DNA of 64,000 nucleotides from positions 1,302,001-1,366,000 of the forward strand of contig NZ_CP009574.1 of the NCBI RefSeq assembly GCF_000764555.1. The letters are read 5' to 3'. The position numbers and the translations under genes were made by a program. The notes beneath the pieces were generated by a model that saw only the letters and a program-made list of their open reading frames with translations, did no database searches and was not told the DNA's origin. The stretch's first letter is position 1. Every line of letters begins with the position of its first letter. Below, in pieces: positions 18,072-27,323 of the stretch. Source of the DNA: Candidatus Francisella endociliophora (lineage in GTDB: Bacteria > Pseudomonadota > Gammaproteobacteria > Francisellales > Francisellaceae).

Positions 18072-20705
18072 TTATCTTTTATCTGCATAAATTTTAGCTT
18101 GAGCAGCTGATAATCTTGCGATAGGAACTCTAAACGGCGAGCAAGATACATAATCAAGATCTAAATCATGGCAAAATCCTACAGAGTATGGTTCACCACC
18201 ATGTTCACCGCAAATTCCCATTTTAGCATTAGGGTTTACAGCTTTAACACCTTCTTTAGCTATTTCCATTAGCTTACCAACACCCTTTGGATCCAATCTG
18301 GCAAATGGGTCAAAGCTCAGAATACCATGCTCAAGATAGTCCTTGATAAACTTATTAGCATCATCTCTACTAAAGCCAAAAGTCATTTGAGTTAGATCAT
18401 TTGTACCAAAAGAGAAAAACTCACTTCCAGCTTCAGCTAACATACCAGCACCAATTGCACCACGAGGAGTTTCAAGCATTACACCAACTTTGTAGTCAAT
18501 ATCTATTTTTTCACGTTTTAGGATAGTGTCTGCAACTTCTCTAACTATACCACTTAGTAATTTAAACTCACCAAGAGTACTAACTAACGGTATCATAAGT
18601 TCAGGTTTGACTTCTATTCCCATACGTTTACTTGAAATTGCGGCATAAATAATAGCCTTTGTCTGCATCTCAATAATTTCAGGATATGTAACAGCTAGTC
18701 TACAGCCTCGGTGGCCCATCATTGGATTCATCTCATTAAGAGCTTCAATACGTGCCTCTAGCTCACTGTAGCTAATATTAAATTCTCTAGCTAAATCATC
18801 TATTTCATCAGTCTCATGAGGTAAAAACTCATGTAGGGGAGGATCAATAAATCTGATTGTTACAGCTAGATTATCCATTGCTTCAAATAGTTCTTCAAAG
18901 TCTTGTTGTTGTACAGGTAGGAGTTTATCTAGAGCTTTTTGTCTTTCTTTCTTATCTTTTGCTAGGATCATTTGTCTAACATAAGAAATACGGTCTTCTT
19001 CGAAGAACATATGCTCTGTACGACATAGACCGATGCCTTCTGCACCATAAGCTTTTGCAACTGTTGCATCTTTATAAGTATCTGCGTTGCATCTAACACG
19101 TAATTTACGAACACTATCAACAAATTTCATAAATTCTTCAAAATCTTCTGTAACCTCAGGATCAACTGTTTTGATAATGCCTCTATAAACAGAACCTTTT
19201 GTTCCATCTAAAGATAAATAATCACCTTCAGAAAAAATTTGACCTCTTTCAAATGTAATTGTTTTTTTATCTTCATCAATTCTTGCTGATTCTAAACCAG
19301 AAACACAACATTTACCCATACCTCGAGCAACAACTGCTGCGTGAGATGTCATACCACCACGAAGTGTTAAGATACCGTTACAAGCGTTCATACCCGCGAT
19401 ATCTTCTGGAGAAGTTTCTATTCTTACAAGGATAGTTTTTTCTTCTCCACGGGCTTTTGCTGCAAGTAGAGATTCAACATCAAAATATATTCTACCGCTA
19501 GCAGCACCTGGTGAAGCACCAAGAGCAGAACCAAGAGCACGCTTAGAAGCTAGAGCTTTTTCATCAAATTTTGGATGCAGTAGTTGCTCTAAAAGATGAG
19601 GTTCAACCATCATCACAGCTTCTTCATTAGAGATAAGACCCTCTTTAGCCATATCAACAGCTATCTTAATTGCTGCTTTTGCTGTTCTTTTACCATTTCT
19701 GGTTTGTAGCATGAAGAGTCTACCATCTTCGATAGTAAACTCCATATCTTGCATATCTTTGTATACTTTCTCTAAGTTATTAGCAATTTTTACAAAATCA
19801 TTAAATACTTCTGGCATTTTATCTTTTAGGGTTGAGATATGTGCTGGAGTTCTAGTACCTGCAACTACATCTTCACCTTGAGCATTAATTAAGTACTCAC
19901 CAAAAAGTTCGCTTTCACCAGTAGAAGGGTTTCTTGTGAAAGCAACACCTGTGCCAGAGTTATTACCAGAGTTCCCATAAACCATTTCTTGGACGTTAAC
20001 TGCTGTACCCCAGTTATTAGAGATATTATTAATTTCTCTATATATAATAGCTCTTTCAGCATTCCAAGATTTAAATACTGCTTCAACGGCAGCTAGTAGC
20101 TGTTCAATAGGATCTGTTGGGAATTCTGAGCCAACTAAATCTTTATATACATTCTTATATTCAGCTACAATATCCCTATAGTCTTGTGCACTCAAGTCGC
20201 AATCATTTTTTACTTTTCTTTTTTCTTTTTTATCATCAAGAATTTTGTCAAAAGGTTTCTTCTCACAGTCCATAACAACATCAGCAAACATCATTATGAA
20301 TCTTCTGTAACTGTCATAAACAAATTGTTCATTGTTTGTCTTTGCTATCATTGCCTTAGCAACTTCATCATTTAGGCCAAGATTTAGTACAGTGTCCATC
20401 ATCCCAGGCATTGAAACCCTAGCACCAGAGCGAACAGATACTAATAGAGGATTGTTTCCACCTCCAAAAGTTTTTCTGGTTCTCTTTTCTAAGTCTGTAA
20501 CATGAGCAAATATTTGATCGCGAACATTCTTACATAATTTTTGGCGATCATCATAGTACTTTAAACATGCTTCTGTAGTTACTGTAAAGCCATCAGGAAC
20601 AGGAAGACCGCTATTTAGCATTTCACTAAGGTTAGCACCTTTTCCACCTAGTAAATCACGCATAGACTTATTACCTTCGCTAAAGGCATAGACAAACTTT
20701 GACAT
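18072..20705 (-). CDS. ppdK: Pyruvate, phosphate dikinase
   Basis: Interconverts pyruvate, ATP and phosphate with phosphoenolpyruvate, AMP and pyrophosphate; allows gluconeogenesis or PPi-linked glycolysis. The 877-residue protein has the N-terminal ATP-grasp domain (GGKGANLSEM near residue 22, SVRSGARVSMPGMMDTVLNLG), the central phosphohistidine domain GGMTSHAAVVARGMGK and the C-terminal PEP-binding TIM barrel with GTNDLTQM and ICGEHGG. The start at 20705 has AGAGGAG five to six bases upstream; an earlier in-frame start would add five residues. It is monocistronic, with feoB ending 200 bp upstream on the same strand. Confidence 0.95.
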   Translation of the reverse strand: MSKFVYAFSEGNKSMRDLLGGKGANLSEMLNSGLPVPDGFTVTTEACLKYYDDRQKLCKNVRDQIFAHVTDLEKRTRKTFGGGNNPLLVSVRSGARVSMPGMMDTVLNLGLNDEVAKAMIAKTNNEQFVYDSYRRFIMMFADVVMDCEKKPFDKILDDKKEKRKVKNDCDLSAQDYRDIVAEYKNVYKDLVGSEFPTDPIEQLLAAVEAVFKSWNAERAIIYREINNISNNWGTAVNVQEMVYGNSGNNSGTGVAFTRNPSTGESELFGEYLINAQGEDVVAGTRTPAHISTLKDKMPEVFNDFVKIANNLEKVYKDMQDMEFTIEDGRLFMLQTRNGKRTAKAAIKIAVDMAKEGLISNEEAVMMVEPHLLEQLLHPKFDEKALASKRALGSALGASPGAASGRIYFDVESLLAAKARGEEKTILVRIETSPEDIAGMNACNGILTLRGGMTSHAAVVARGMGKCCVSGLESARIDEDKKTITFERGQIFSEGDYLSLDGTKGSVYRGIIKTVDPEVTEDFEEFMKFVDSVRKLRVRCNADTYKDATVAKAYGAEGIGLCRTEHMFFEEDRISYVRQMILAKDKKERQKALDKLLPVQQQDFEELFEAMDNLAVTIRFIDPPLHEFLPHETDEIDDLAREFNISYSELEARIEALNEMNPMMGHRGCRLAVTYPEIIEMQTKAIIYAAISSKRMGIEVKPELMIPLVSTLGEFKLLSGIVREVADTILKREKIDIDYKVGVMLETPRGAIGAGMLAEAGSEFFSFGTNDLTQMTFGFSRDDANKFIKDYLEHGILSFDPFARLDPKGVGKLMEIAKEGVKAVNPNAKMGICGEHGGEPYSVGFCHDLDLDYVSCSPFRVPIARLSAAQAKIYADKR

Positions 20706-20905
20706 AAAAACTCCTCTCAAGTTTTTTATTTAAATTGTGTTGAAAACGACACACCCTCGAGTGCATCTAAAATTCATCGTAACATAAATAAGGTAATAAT
20801 AGTAAACTTTTTTGTAATAAATTGTATGGCATTTTTAGTGAATTTTAAGCTAGAAGATAGTATGAAGATTTTATTGGGTAAAAGTGTATATTACAAAAAA
20901 ATGCT

Positions 20906-23143
20906 TTATAAAGACTTGCTATTACAACTAGAACATCCTGTAAGATTTGCAACAAATTTGATTTTAGTTGAAAGATATTTCATTAAGAAGACTATTCCAA
21001 AAATATATGCCATGGCTATGCCAATATATATTGTAGAGCTACCAGGGTGATCAATGAAATTTATTAGTTGATAAACAACAACAGCTGCGACATAAGCGAT
21101 AGAAGCACTCCATAGTACAGATAGTATAGCCCAACCTCTAGTTGATTCTCGAACCATAGCACCAACAACTGAAATACAAGGAATATATAAAAGGACAAAT
21201 AACAAATATGCGAATGCAGCAGACATTGATCCAAATTTTGTAACCATATTACCCATTGCACCTTTATCCATACTAGCATCAGCTTTACTTGCTTCAATTG
21301 GATTTATAAGTGTTGCTAGATCTATACCTTTGATATTTTCTATAGTTGTATCCCAAGATTCTTTTAAGCTATCTGTGAAACTAAATTCTTCAGGAATACC
21401 ATTACTATCATCCTGAGTATAAATAGTATTCAAAGTACCAACTACCACTTCTTTAGCTAGAGTTCCTGTGATTAGACCAACGGTAGCGGGCCAGTTGTCA
21501 TTATTTATACCCATTGGGTTAAGGATAGGGGTGATTTTTTTAGCTGAGTACTCTAGAGCTGTAGTTTTGTTGAAGGTGATGCTATTTAAACTACCAACAA
21601 TAATTGCTACTGGAACAATTACCTTACCAGCTCTAATTAAAAAAGATTTGAGCCTGTTCCAGCTGTATATCATTACAGTTTTGAAAGATGGTCTGTGATA
21701 ATTTGGTATATCTAAGATAAATGGAGCAGTATCGCCCTTTAAAAAAGTAAATTTAATAATATATCCTGTAACAATTGCGCCAGCAATTCCAGCTAGGTAG
21801 AGTAGAAATATTACAGTAGCGCCATTTTGAGGGAAGAAAGCACTGGCAAATACAGAAAATATTGCAAGCCTTGCACCACAAGACATAAAAGGGGACATCA
21901 TCAAAGTCATAAGTCTGTCTTTACGAGTCTCAAGAGTTCTAGCCGCCATAATTGAGGCAACATTACAGCCAAACCCAACTATTAAAGGAACAAATGCTTT
22001 TCCAGATAGCCCGATTGATTGCATAAATTTATCCATGACAAATGCAGCTCGTGACATATAGCCCGAATCTTCTAGTATTGATAAAAATATAAATAAGAAA
22101 CCTATTTGAGGAATAAAGCCTAATACTGTATTTATACCCGTGCCTAAACCATTTGCTAGTATTCCTGTTACAGCTACAGGAAGTCCAATCATATTTGAAT
22201 AGTATGCTAATCCATCAACAAAAATAGCATGAGATAAGTCATCAAACATTGGTTGAATAGCACCACCTAAAGTTATTGAAAATAAAAACATTAGGTACAT
22301 CATAAATAAAAATATAGGAACTCCTAGATATTTATTCATACAGATAGCATCGAGTATTTTCGTAAAGTTCAGGTTAGAGACTTTTTTTGTTTCTACGGTA
22401 TTTTGTATAATTTTAGATACAGCTTTATATCTTAGTTTAGCTATATCTATATTTTCACTAGTACCTATAGATTCTTTTAACCTCTCTAACTCTTTAGGTT
22501 GAACTTCTTGTGAAAGCTGAATATCTCTATTGTCTAATAGTTCTGTAGCTAGCCATAAGTTACCAAGCGGATTTCTTCGTAGAGAGTTTATTTGCTGCTC
22601 TAAAGAAAATACTTCTTTAGGATAGTGTTCTTCTAAATCAAACTTCGAAGATTTTGGAGTTTCTGCTAAAGCATCTTTAAGGTCTTTGATACCTATATTT
22701 TTAGCTGCAACTATTGGTAAAACTTTACATCCTAGAGTTTTTGCAAGTTTATTAAAATGTACAATACTACCTTTTTTATTTGCTACATCTATCATATTTA
22801 CAGCTAATATAACTGGTAAGCCGAGCTCTATTAGTTGTATTGTCAGATATAAGCTTCTATTTAGATTAGACGCATCTACGACGTTTATAATAGCATTAGG
22901 TTTTTCTTCTACGATAAATGAATATGCTATCTGCTCATCTATAGAGTTCTCATCAGATACAGATAGTGAGTAGATTCCAGGGATATCAACTATTTCAATT
23001 TTCTTATTGTTTGAGTTGAAAAAACCAGTTTTTCTATCGACAGTAACTCCTGACCAGTTACCAACTTTCTGGTTTAGTCCAGTTAATGCGTTAAATATTG
23101 TTGTCTTACCGCAGTTAGGGTTTCCAACTAAAGCGTATTTCAT
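20906..23143 (-). CDS. feoB: Ferrous iron transporter B
   Basis: Inner-membrane Fe2+ uptake protein of 745 residues. The N-terminal G domain has G1 GNPNCGKTT (residue 8), G3 DIPGIYSL, and G4 NMIDVAN, followed by a helical spacer; from about residue 280 come the two Gate domains with VPLIVGFGCNVAS and about ten membrane helices. The C-terminus ends in a cysteine-bearing tail (TGCSSC). No feoA is next to it. A perfect Fur box and a TATAAT box lie directly upstream, so iron repression is very likely. In Francisella FeoB is a main ferrous iron route; that is established for the genus, not shown here. Confidence 0.96.
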   Translation of the reverse strand: MKYALVGNPNCGKTTIFNALTGLNQKVGNWSGVTVDRKTGFFNSNNKKIEIVDIPGIYSLSVSDENSIDEQIAYSFIVEEKPNAIINVVDASNLNRSLYLTIQLIELGLPVILAVNMIDVANKKGSIVHFNKLAKTLGCKVLPIVAAKNIGIKDLKDALAETPKSSKFDLEEHYPKEVFSLEQQINSLRRNPLGNLWLATELLDNRDIQLSQEVQPKELERLKESIGTSENIDIAKLRYKAVSKIIQNTVETKKVSNLNFTKILDAICMNKYLGVPIFLFMMYLMFLFSITLGGAIQPMFDDLSHAIFVDGLAYYSNMIGLPVAVTGILANGLGTGINTVLGFIPQIGFLFIFLSILEDSGYMSRAAFVMDKFMQSIGLSGKAFVPLIVGFGCNVASIMAARTLETRKDRLMTLMMSPFMSCGARLAIFSVFASAFFPQNGATVIFLLYLAGIAGAIVTGYIIKFTFLKGDTAPFILDIPNYHRPSFKTVMIYSWNRLKSFLIRAGKVIVPVAIIVGSLNSITFNKTTALEYSAKKITPILNPMGINNDNWPATVGLITGTLAKEVVVGTLNTIYTQDDSNGIPEEFSFTDSLKESWDTTIENIKGIDLATLINPIEASKADASMDKGAMGNMVTKFGSMSAAFAYLLFVLLYIPCISVVGAMVRESTRGWAILSVLWSASIAYVAAVVVYQLINFIDHPGSSTIYIGIAMAYIFGIVFLMKYLSTKIKFVANLTGCSSCNSKSL

Positions 23144-23194
23144 ATTTAGTTCTCGAAATTAGATTGTATAAAGCTATTAAGAATAGTGGGGGTA

Positions 23195-23246
23195 ATTATA
23201 ACAAAAAAATCATTTAAATCTAGAGTTAATGATAATCATTATCATT
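23195..23246 (-). promoter_or_regulatory. Fur box and promoter of feoB
   Basis: The palindrome GATAATCATTATC (inside AATGATAATCATTATCATT, 23228-23246) matches the 19-bp Fur consensus almost fully. A -10 box TATAAT on the minus strand lies at 23200-23195, placing the Fur site just upstream of the -35 region, about 85 bp before the feoB start. The site abuts the stop codon of the next lipoprotein gene. Confidence 0.85.
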
Positions 23247-23861
23247 CTATATATTTATTATTATATCAGAGTGTCCTCTGTTTCTGTGATGCTTATTATT
23301 TTTATAAACCATATCACATTGGACACTTCCTTTAATCACTCCAGAGTCAATGTTTATATTAACTCCTCTTTGATATTGTGGAGCTGTAGCGTTGATGATT
23401 GAGCAATTGTTGTCAAAAGAATTCTCAGCTTTGCAGATTTTGATTTGTGTTCCTGTGAATGATATATATAGATTTTGTGTGTCTTTGAAGAACTTATCAT
23501 TATTTCTGTAATAAGTTAATGTTGTTGAGGTAGTTTTATCTTTAATTGCATCAAAACTAAATGATTGAATATCATCCCATTCATTAATAAAGCTTTGATA
23601 CTTACCATTATTAACTACGCACTGAACATATTCTCCATATTTAGGGTTAGCTTTAATATTTGCAATCTCCTGTTCTTGTTGCTGTTGATATGCAAGTTTT
23701 TGAGCTCGTTCTTTTGCATCTATATCTGCCTGTTTTTTGTATGCTTCAGCTTGTTGTTCAGGAGTCATTTTTTGCCATGTTTCATCTGCTATTCCAAGAG
23801 GATGCATTGAACAAGAACATATTAATACTACAAAAGTTATCCAAAGAAGTATTTTTTTCAT
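23247..23861 (-). CDS. Putative lipoprotein of unknown function
   Basis: 204 residues with a lipobox ICSC at about residues 14-17 after a short hydrophobic signal. Residues 30-70 form a charged Gln/Glu/Lys/Ala-rich segment (EQQAEAYKKQADID, YQQQQEQEIAN), probably a coiled coil spanning the periplasm, and the rest is a beta-rich domain with three cysteines (QCVVNNG, KICKAEN, NNCSI, VQCDM). The C-terminus is basic and His-rich (YKNNKHHRNRGH). No family is recognised. It sits between orn and feoB on the same strand; the feoB Fur box starts at its stop codon. Confidence 0.7.
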   Translation of the reverse strand: MKKILLWITFVVLICSCSMHPLGIADETWQKMTPEQQAEAYKKQADIDAKERAQKLAYQQQQEQEIANIKANPKYGEYVQCVVNNGKYQSFINEWDDIQSFSFDAIKDKTTSTTLTYYRNNDKFFKDTQNLYISFTGTQIKICKAENSFDNNCSIINATAPQYQRGVNINIDSGVIKGSVQCDMVYKNNKHHRNRGHSDIIINI

Positions 23862-23876
23862 TAGTTTATACCTTTA

Positions 23877-24413
23877 TTAAACAGATAATAATTTTTGTCT
23901 ATAAAATTTTAGCTCCGCAATAGACTCTTTAATATCATCTAATGCTTTATGAGTCGCCTGCTTATTGAAGCTTTGACCATCTCCCCAATATTCATTAAGA
24001 AGTTTTAGGCTTGTAACATCTAGCATTCTATAATGGCAGTAATCATCAATTTTTGTCATATATTTTGCTAAGAATCTTCTATCCTGCCATATTGAGTTAC
24101 CACACAATGGAGAGCTTTGGTAAGGCACGTATTGTTTAATGAAGTCTAGAGTTATTTGCTCAGCTTCTTCTAAAGATATTTTACTATCTTTTACTCGTTG
24201 AGTAAGGCCTGTTTCGCCATGAGTTTTTATACACCATTCATTCATAGAATCTAAAACTTCACTTGGCTGATAGATTGCAATAGGTTCAGCTTCTGCGATG
24301 ATGTTTAAATCTTTATCAGTAATGATGGTCGCAATCTCAATGATCTTGCATTCTTCAACATCTAGACCTGTCATCTCAAGGTCAATCCAGACTAAGTTAT
24401 CTTTTGACTGCAT
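23877..24413 (-). CDS. orn: Oligoribonuclease
   Basis: 3'-5' exonuclease that degrades 2-5 nt RNAs, including pGpG from cyclic-di-GMP breakdown. The DEDDh signature is complete: WIDLEMTGLD (D and E), LCGNSIWQDRRFLAKYM (D), and the C-terminal HKALDDIKESI (H and D). Length of 178 residues is typical. It begins 1 bp after the efp stop, so translation is probably coupled. Confidence 0.95.
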   Translation of the reverse strand: MQSKDNLVWIDLEMTGLDVEECKIIEIATIITDKDLNIIAEAEPIAIYQPSEVLDSMNEWCIKTHGETGLTQRVKDSKISLEEAEQITLDFIKQYVPYQSSPLCGNSIWQDRRFLAKYMTKIDDYCHYRMLDVTSLKLLNEYWGDGQSFNKQATHKALDDIKESIAELKFYRQKLLSV

Positions 24414-24414
24414 A

Positions 24415-24984
24415 TTAGTCCTTTACTCTTGATACATAAGTAGATGTTCTTGTGTCAACTTTGATTACTTCACCAGTTTGGACAAACAGAGGAACTCTAA
24501 CTACTGCACCAGTTGATAATGTAGCCGGTTTGCCACCGGTTCCTGCAGTATCGCCTTTTAGCCCAGGGTCTGTCTCTATAATTTCTAAATTTACGAAATT
24601 AGGCGGTATTATAGATATAGGTTGACCATTAAATAATATTACTTCATATTCATCTTGATCTTTGAGCCATTTTTTTGTTTCACCAAGGCTTTCTTCAGAA
24701 ACCATATATTGCTCAAAAGTTTCTGGATGCATAAATACATAGCTGTCACCATCAAAATAAGAATATGCCGCTGTTAGTTCTTCAACATCCGCAGCTTCAA
24801 CAGACTCTCCTGATTTGAAAGTTTTTTCAACTACTCTATCATTCAGTAAGTTTTTAAGCTTAACTCTATTAAAAGCTTGTCCTTTTCCTGGTTTAACAAA
24901 TTCATTTTCAACAATAACCATTGGGTTACCATCAATTAAAACTTTTAAACCACCTTTAAATTCATTAGTACTATAATTAGCCAT
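24415..24984 (-). CDS. efp: Elongation factor P
   Basis: Ribosome rescue factor that speeds peptide-bond formation at polyproline stretches. The 189 residues include the KOW-like N-domain with the modified-lysine loop [12 protein letters not shown] (lysine about residue 34, the site that EpmA lysylates), and the C-terminal OB domains ending [15 protein letters not shown] ribosome site AGAGGAAT is visible before the ATG. It is followed directly by orn. Confidence 0.96.
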   Translation of the reverse strand: MANYSTNEFKGGLKVLIDGNPMVIVENEFVKPGKGQAFNRVKLKNLLNDRVVEKTFKSGESVEAADVEELTAAYSYFDGDSYVFMHPETFEQYMVSEESLGETKKWLKDQDEYEVILFNGQPISIIPPNFVNLEIIETDPGLKGDTAGTGGKPATLSTGAVVRVPLFVQTGEVIKVDTRTSTYVSRVKD

Positions 24985-25015
24985 TTTTATAATTCCTCTA
25001 TTTTATAAAATAAAA

Positions 25016-25423
25016 TTAGTTCCAACATTCTGCTGGTGTTTTATTTACAATGCCTCCATTTACTTCAAGTTCTATACTTGTACATGGAGTATCAGCTGTT
25101 TGAGAATTCTGTGCTGTAGCTGTTAAAACATAGCTTACATTTGAGCAACTAGGTTCTCCAGAACAATATGATAAAGTATAAAATCCATTTTTAGTGGTGC
25201 TATTGTAAAAACTATTTATGTCATTTCCTGAAGGAAAAGTTCCATTACGGATCTCAAAATTATCAGCAGCATTTGCAGCAGCTAATAATTCAGCGGTAGC
25301 TTCGCTACGATGGTTCCTAAGAATATAGTTGTTATACATTGGTATACCAATAGAAGCAAGGATAGCTATAATAGCTATTACAACCATCAATTCAACTAAT
25401 GAGAAACCTTTTTTATTTAACAT
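25016..25423 (-). CDS. Type IV pilin-like protein
   Basis: Prepilin of 135 residues. The class III leader is short, MLNKKG, cut before F7 in [21 protein letters not shown], with the conserved glutamate at mature position 5 and the long hydrophobic alpha-1N helix. The globular part has two cysteine pairs (CSGEPSC and a C-terminal loop from PC to ECW), the latter like the D-region disulfide. It could be a major pilin (PilA/PilE) or a minor one; Francisella has several pilE genes and I cannot choose between them. No pilus assembly gene is adjacent; an LpxL-like gene lies 11 bp upstream. Confidence 0.88.
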   Translation of the reverse strand: MLNKKGFSLVELMVVIAIIAILASIGIPMYNNYILRNHRSEATAELLAAANAADNFEIRNGTFPSGNDINSFYNSTTKNGFYTLSYCSGEPSCSNVSYVLTATAQNSQTADTPCTSIELEVNGGIVNKTPAECWN

Positions 25424-25434
25424 ATTTTTGAGCC

Positions 25435-26361
25435 TTAATATATTTGAGGTTCGCCATTTGGTCTAGTTCTATATCTACGGTGTTGCCATAAGTATTGTTC
25501 AGGATACTTTCTAACAGCATCTTCAAGAAATTTGTTTGTAATCTCAGCATCTTTATAAGCATCGCCTGTAAATTCTAAAGGCTTTTCTGCAAAAACAATT
25601 TTATATTTTTTTAGACACTTTTCTCTAACATAATATACAGGTAGTACTACAGAATTTGTTTTTTCTGCTAACCATGGTGTTACAGTTAAAGTTGAGCAAA
25701 GAGTCCCAAAAAAAGGAGCGAATACTGAGTTGTCAAGTCCTGTGCTCTCAAGTCCAAAATCTTGATCTGGAGCATACCACATAGAATAACCACGTTTGAG
25801 GCTTTTAATTACACTTATTAAGTTTTTGCTATCTAAGCATTTATATATGTTTTTTTCACGATATTCTTTTATTAACTTTTCTATAAGCTCATTACTATTT
25901 TTTTGATACATTACAGTAAGAGGTGGGTACTTTTCAGCAACGTGACGACCAACTATCTCAATACAATGAAAGTGGAATCCTAGGAAGATAACATTTGTAT
26001 TTGGATCATTATGATATTTTTTAAATATCTCTAGAGAGTTTCCTTCCCATTCAAAATCAATTTTTTTAAATCTTTTTTTTGATAGAAACCATGCGGCAGT
26101 AGTTTCAGCTCCTGAGAGAACCATCGAATAATAACTTTTATTGACAAGTTTCTTTATTTCTTTAGGTGTTTTTCCTGGGAAAGCAATCTTTATATTTTCA
26201 TGTGCTATTCTATTACGACTTTTTAAAAAAGGTTTTATAAGAAAACCAATAGTTAAAACTATATATTTATGGGAAGCTAATGGTAATTTTGAACCATAGT
26301 TCATTAGACCAACAGCGAACCATGTAATAAGGTTACTTATTTTATCTTTCTTGTTACTCAT
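25435..26361 (-). CDS. LpxL/LpxM-type lipid A acyltransferase, copy 2
   Basis: Inner-membrane late acyltransferase of 308 residues that adds a secondary acyl chain to lipid A. A hydrophobic N-terminus anchors it. The catalytic H-x4-E motif is seen in [14 protein letters not shown], and other family blocks follow: [44 protein letters not shown] and [16 protein letters not shown]. It shares most of these with the gene directly upstream, so the two are tandem paralogues, separated by 54 bp. Which acyl position each one fills is not clear from sequence. Confidence 0.9.
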   Translation of the reverse strand: MSNKKDKISNLITWFAVGLMNYGSKLPLASHKYIVLTIGFLIKPFLKSRNRIAHENIKIAFPGKTPKEIKKLVNKSYYSMVLSGAETTAAWFLSKKRFKKIDFEWEGNSLEIFKKYHNDPNTNVIFLGFHFHCIEIVGRHVAEKYPPLTVMYQKNSNELIEKLIKEYREKNIYKCLDSKNLISVIKSLKRGYSMWYAPDQDFGLESTGLDNSVFAPFFGTLCSTLTVTPWLAEKTNSVVLPVYYVREKCLKKYKIVFAEKPLEFTGDAYKDAEITNKFLEDAVRKYPEQYLWQHRRYRTRPNGEPQIY

Positions 26362-26415
26362 TTGCTTCTTGGTGCTTAAAAACTATCTTGATTTTAACAT
26401 ATTGTAAGTTTTGTT

Positions 26416-27315
26416 TTAATAAATTTGTTCTTCACCTGGAGGTCTGGTTTTATAGCGACGATGTTGCCATAGGTATTGTTCAGGATACTTTCTTATAGCT
26501 TCTTCTAAAAATTTATTAGTCATTTCCGCATCTTTATAAGCATCACCTGTAAATTTTAGCTCCTCTCCAGAAACTAATAGATACCCAGATAAGTCAGGTT
26601 TTCTAACATAATAAGCAGGAATTACAATGGCATTAGTCTTTTCAGCAAGCAAAGGTGTTACCGTTAGAGTGGCACATAACTTACCAAAGAATGGCGCGAA
26701 AACAATATGCTCTTTAAAATCTTGGTCTGGAGCATACCAGAGAGAAACTTTTCTTTTTAAACTTTTAATTACAGAGATGATATTTTTTCTTTGGAAACAT
26801 TCGTTAACGTATTTTTTGCGGGAAGTTGTTATTATATGCTCCATTAATGGATTACCATGTTTTTGATACATGACTGTAAATGGGGAGTAGGTTTGGCCTA
26901 TGTATCTTCCAACTATCTCTAGGCAATGGAAGTGGAACCCTAAAACTATGACAGTCTTATCTTTATCAAAATGTATTTTTTCAAAGGATTCTATATTAGT
27001 TTCAAAGTGGATTTTATTGAACCTTTTTCTTGTCATAAACCATGCAATTAAGCTCTCAAATCCTGCCATACATGCAGATTTATAACTTTCGTTAGCAAGC
27101 TTATATATTTCCTTATTTGATTTTTCTGGGAAGGCTATTTTTAGGTTTGTTATAGCTATTTGGTTGCGTTTTTTCATTAAAGGTTTTGCTAAGTAGCCAA
27201 TACCAATAGCAAGTCGCATTAGAACTTTGTAGGGAAGAATGTTAACAAGAATCTTTGCAATCCCAATTAAAATCCAGATGCCCCAGTATTTTGGTTTTAA
27301 TAAAGATTTATCCAT
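26416..27315 (-). CDS. LpxL/LpxM-type lipid A acyltransferase, copy 1
   Basis: Paralogue of the next gene, 299 residues. The same motifs are present: LGFHFHCLEIVGRY (H-x4-E), [39 protein letters not shown] and [16 protein letters not shown]. It begins 8 bp after the yidC stop region upstream and may be transcribed with it. Duplicate late acyltransferases occur in several bacteria, where the copies differ in temperature or chain-length preference; here that is only an analogy. Confidence 0.9.
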   Translation of the reverse strand: MDKSLLKPKYWGIWILIGIAKILVNILPYKVLMRLAIGIGYLAKPLMKKRNQIAITNLKIAFPEKSNKEIYKLANESYKSACMAGFESLIAWFMTRKRFNKIHFETNIESFEKIHFDKDKTVIVLGFHFHCLEIVGRYIGQTYSPFTVMYQKHGNPLMEHIITTSRKKYVNECFQRKNIISVIKSLKRKVSLWYAPDQDFKEHIVFAPFFGKLCATLTVTPLLAEKTNAIVIPAYYVRKPDLSGYLLVSGEELKFTGDAYKDAEMTNKFLEEAIRKYPEQYLWQHRRYKTRPPGEEQIY

Positions 27316-27323
27316 TGTTTCAC

